From an uncultured Flavobacteriaceae bacterium (GTDB lineage Bacteria; Bacteroidota; Bacteroidia; Flavobacteriales; Flavobacteriaceae): 5,416 bases of DNA. The notes beneath the pieces were generated by a model. It did no database searches. It was not told where the DNA came from and worked only from the letters and a program-made list of their open reading frames with translations. The stretch spans positions 1 through 5,416 of the forward strand of contig CALIIP010000197.1 of NCBI GenBank assembly GCA_938018045.1. The letters are read 5' to 3'. The translations under genes and the position numbers were made by a program. Each line of letters opens with the position of its first letter. Positions within the stretch are counted from its first letter, which is position 1. Positions 5,409-5,416 of the stretch are shown one piece after another.

Positions 5409-5416
5409 GCTAACGG
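5409..5416 (-). repeat. attC-like site 3, truncated by the window end
   Basis: The last eight bases, GCTAACGG, are identical to the left edge of sites 1 and 2 (box GCTAAC plus the first GG of the six-base spacer). As at the other two sites, the bases before it on the plus strand are a T-rich run and a short G/T-containing spacer. The hairpin would follow outside the window. Confidence 0.6.

Larger units (their letters stand above)
2342..5413 (-). mobile_element. Integron-like gene cassette with metallopeptidase and lipoprotein genes
   Basis: This unit of about 3.07 kb lies between the presumed crossover points of attC-like sites 2 and 3. It holds two minus-strand lipoprotein genes and an intrinsic terminator between them, with site 2 as its 3' attC-like end. 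That is long for an integron cassette. No further attC-like palindrome is seen between the two genes, so they appear to travel together. The right boundary rests on only eight bases of site 3 at the window edge. Confidence 0.5.

Noticed and set aside
630..5416. A CRISPR array
   Set aside because: The repeats are palindromes with variable stems, 1.7-3 kb apart, with whole genes between them.

Overview
The window reads as AT-rich Bacteroidota DNA, probably a Flavobacteriia- or Cytophaga-like lineage. The support is two lipoproteins whose mature N-termini start with Cys followed by Lys/Asp/Glu (CKKDN, CNKDED), a large lipoprotein with an architecture familiar from that phylum, and start codons without Shine-Dalgarno sequences. 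All four convincing protein genes lie on the minus strand.

The DNA is organised as an integron-like cassette array read on the minus strand. Two complete 65-66 nt imperfect palindromes (630-695 and 2337-2401) and the edge of a third (5409-5416) separate the genes. Each complete copy has GCTAAC/GTTAGC outer boxes, a long stem interrupted by the same CAG/TTGC internal loop, and a GCATA terminal loop. The stem sequences differ between copies while base pairing is kept, so structure is conserved over sequence, as in integron attC sites. The boxes do not fit the canonical R'/R'' consensus exactly, so I call them attC-like.

From left to right: (1) positions 1-137 are the 3' end of a plus-strand group II intron (domains V and VI), which stops exactly in a TTAGC box, as if it had inserted into a further attC-like site. 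(2) Positions 138-634 are a T-rich stretch with no supportable gene. (3) Positions 635-2341 are a cassette with a two-gene operon: a four-transmembrane protein (S-4TM-like effector) followed by a cGAS/DncV-like nucleotidyltransferase. Together they look like a minimal type I CBASS anti-phage system, in which a cyclic nucleotide made by the enzyme would trigger membrane disruption by the effector. (4) Positions 2342-5413 are a cassette with a 696-residue HEIAH zinc-metallopeptidase-like lipoprotein, a strong intrinsic terminator, and a 216-residue lipoprotein of unknown function.

The main interest is the combination: a non-canonical attC-like array in Bacteroidota, a whole CBASS operon carried as one cassette, and a group II intron sitting in an attC-like box in the antisense orientation described for group IIC-attC introns. 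No integrase gene is visible here, so cassette mobility is inferred from structure.
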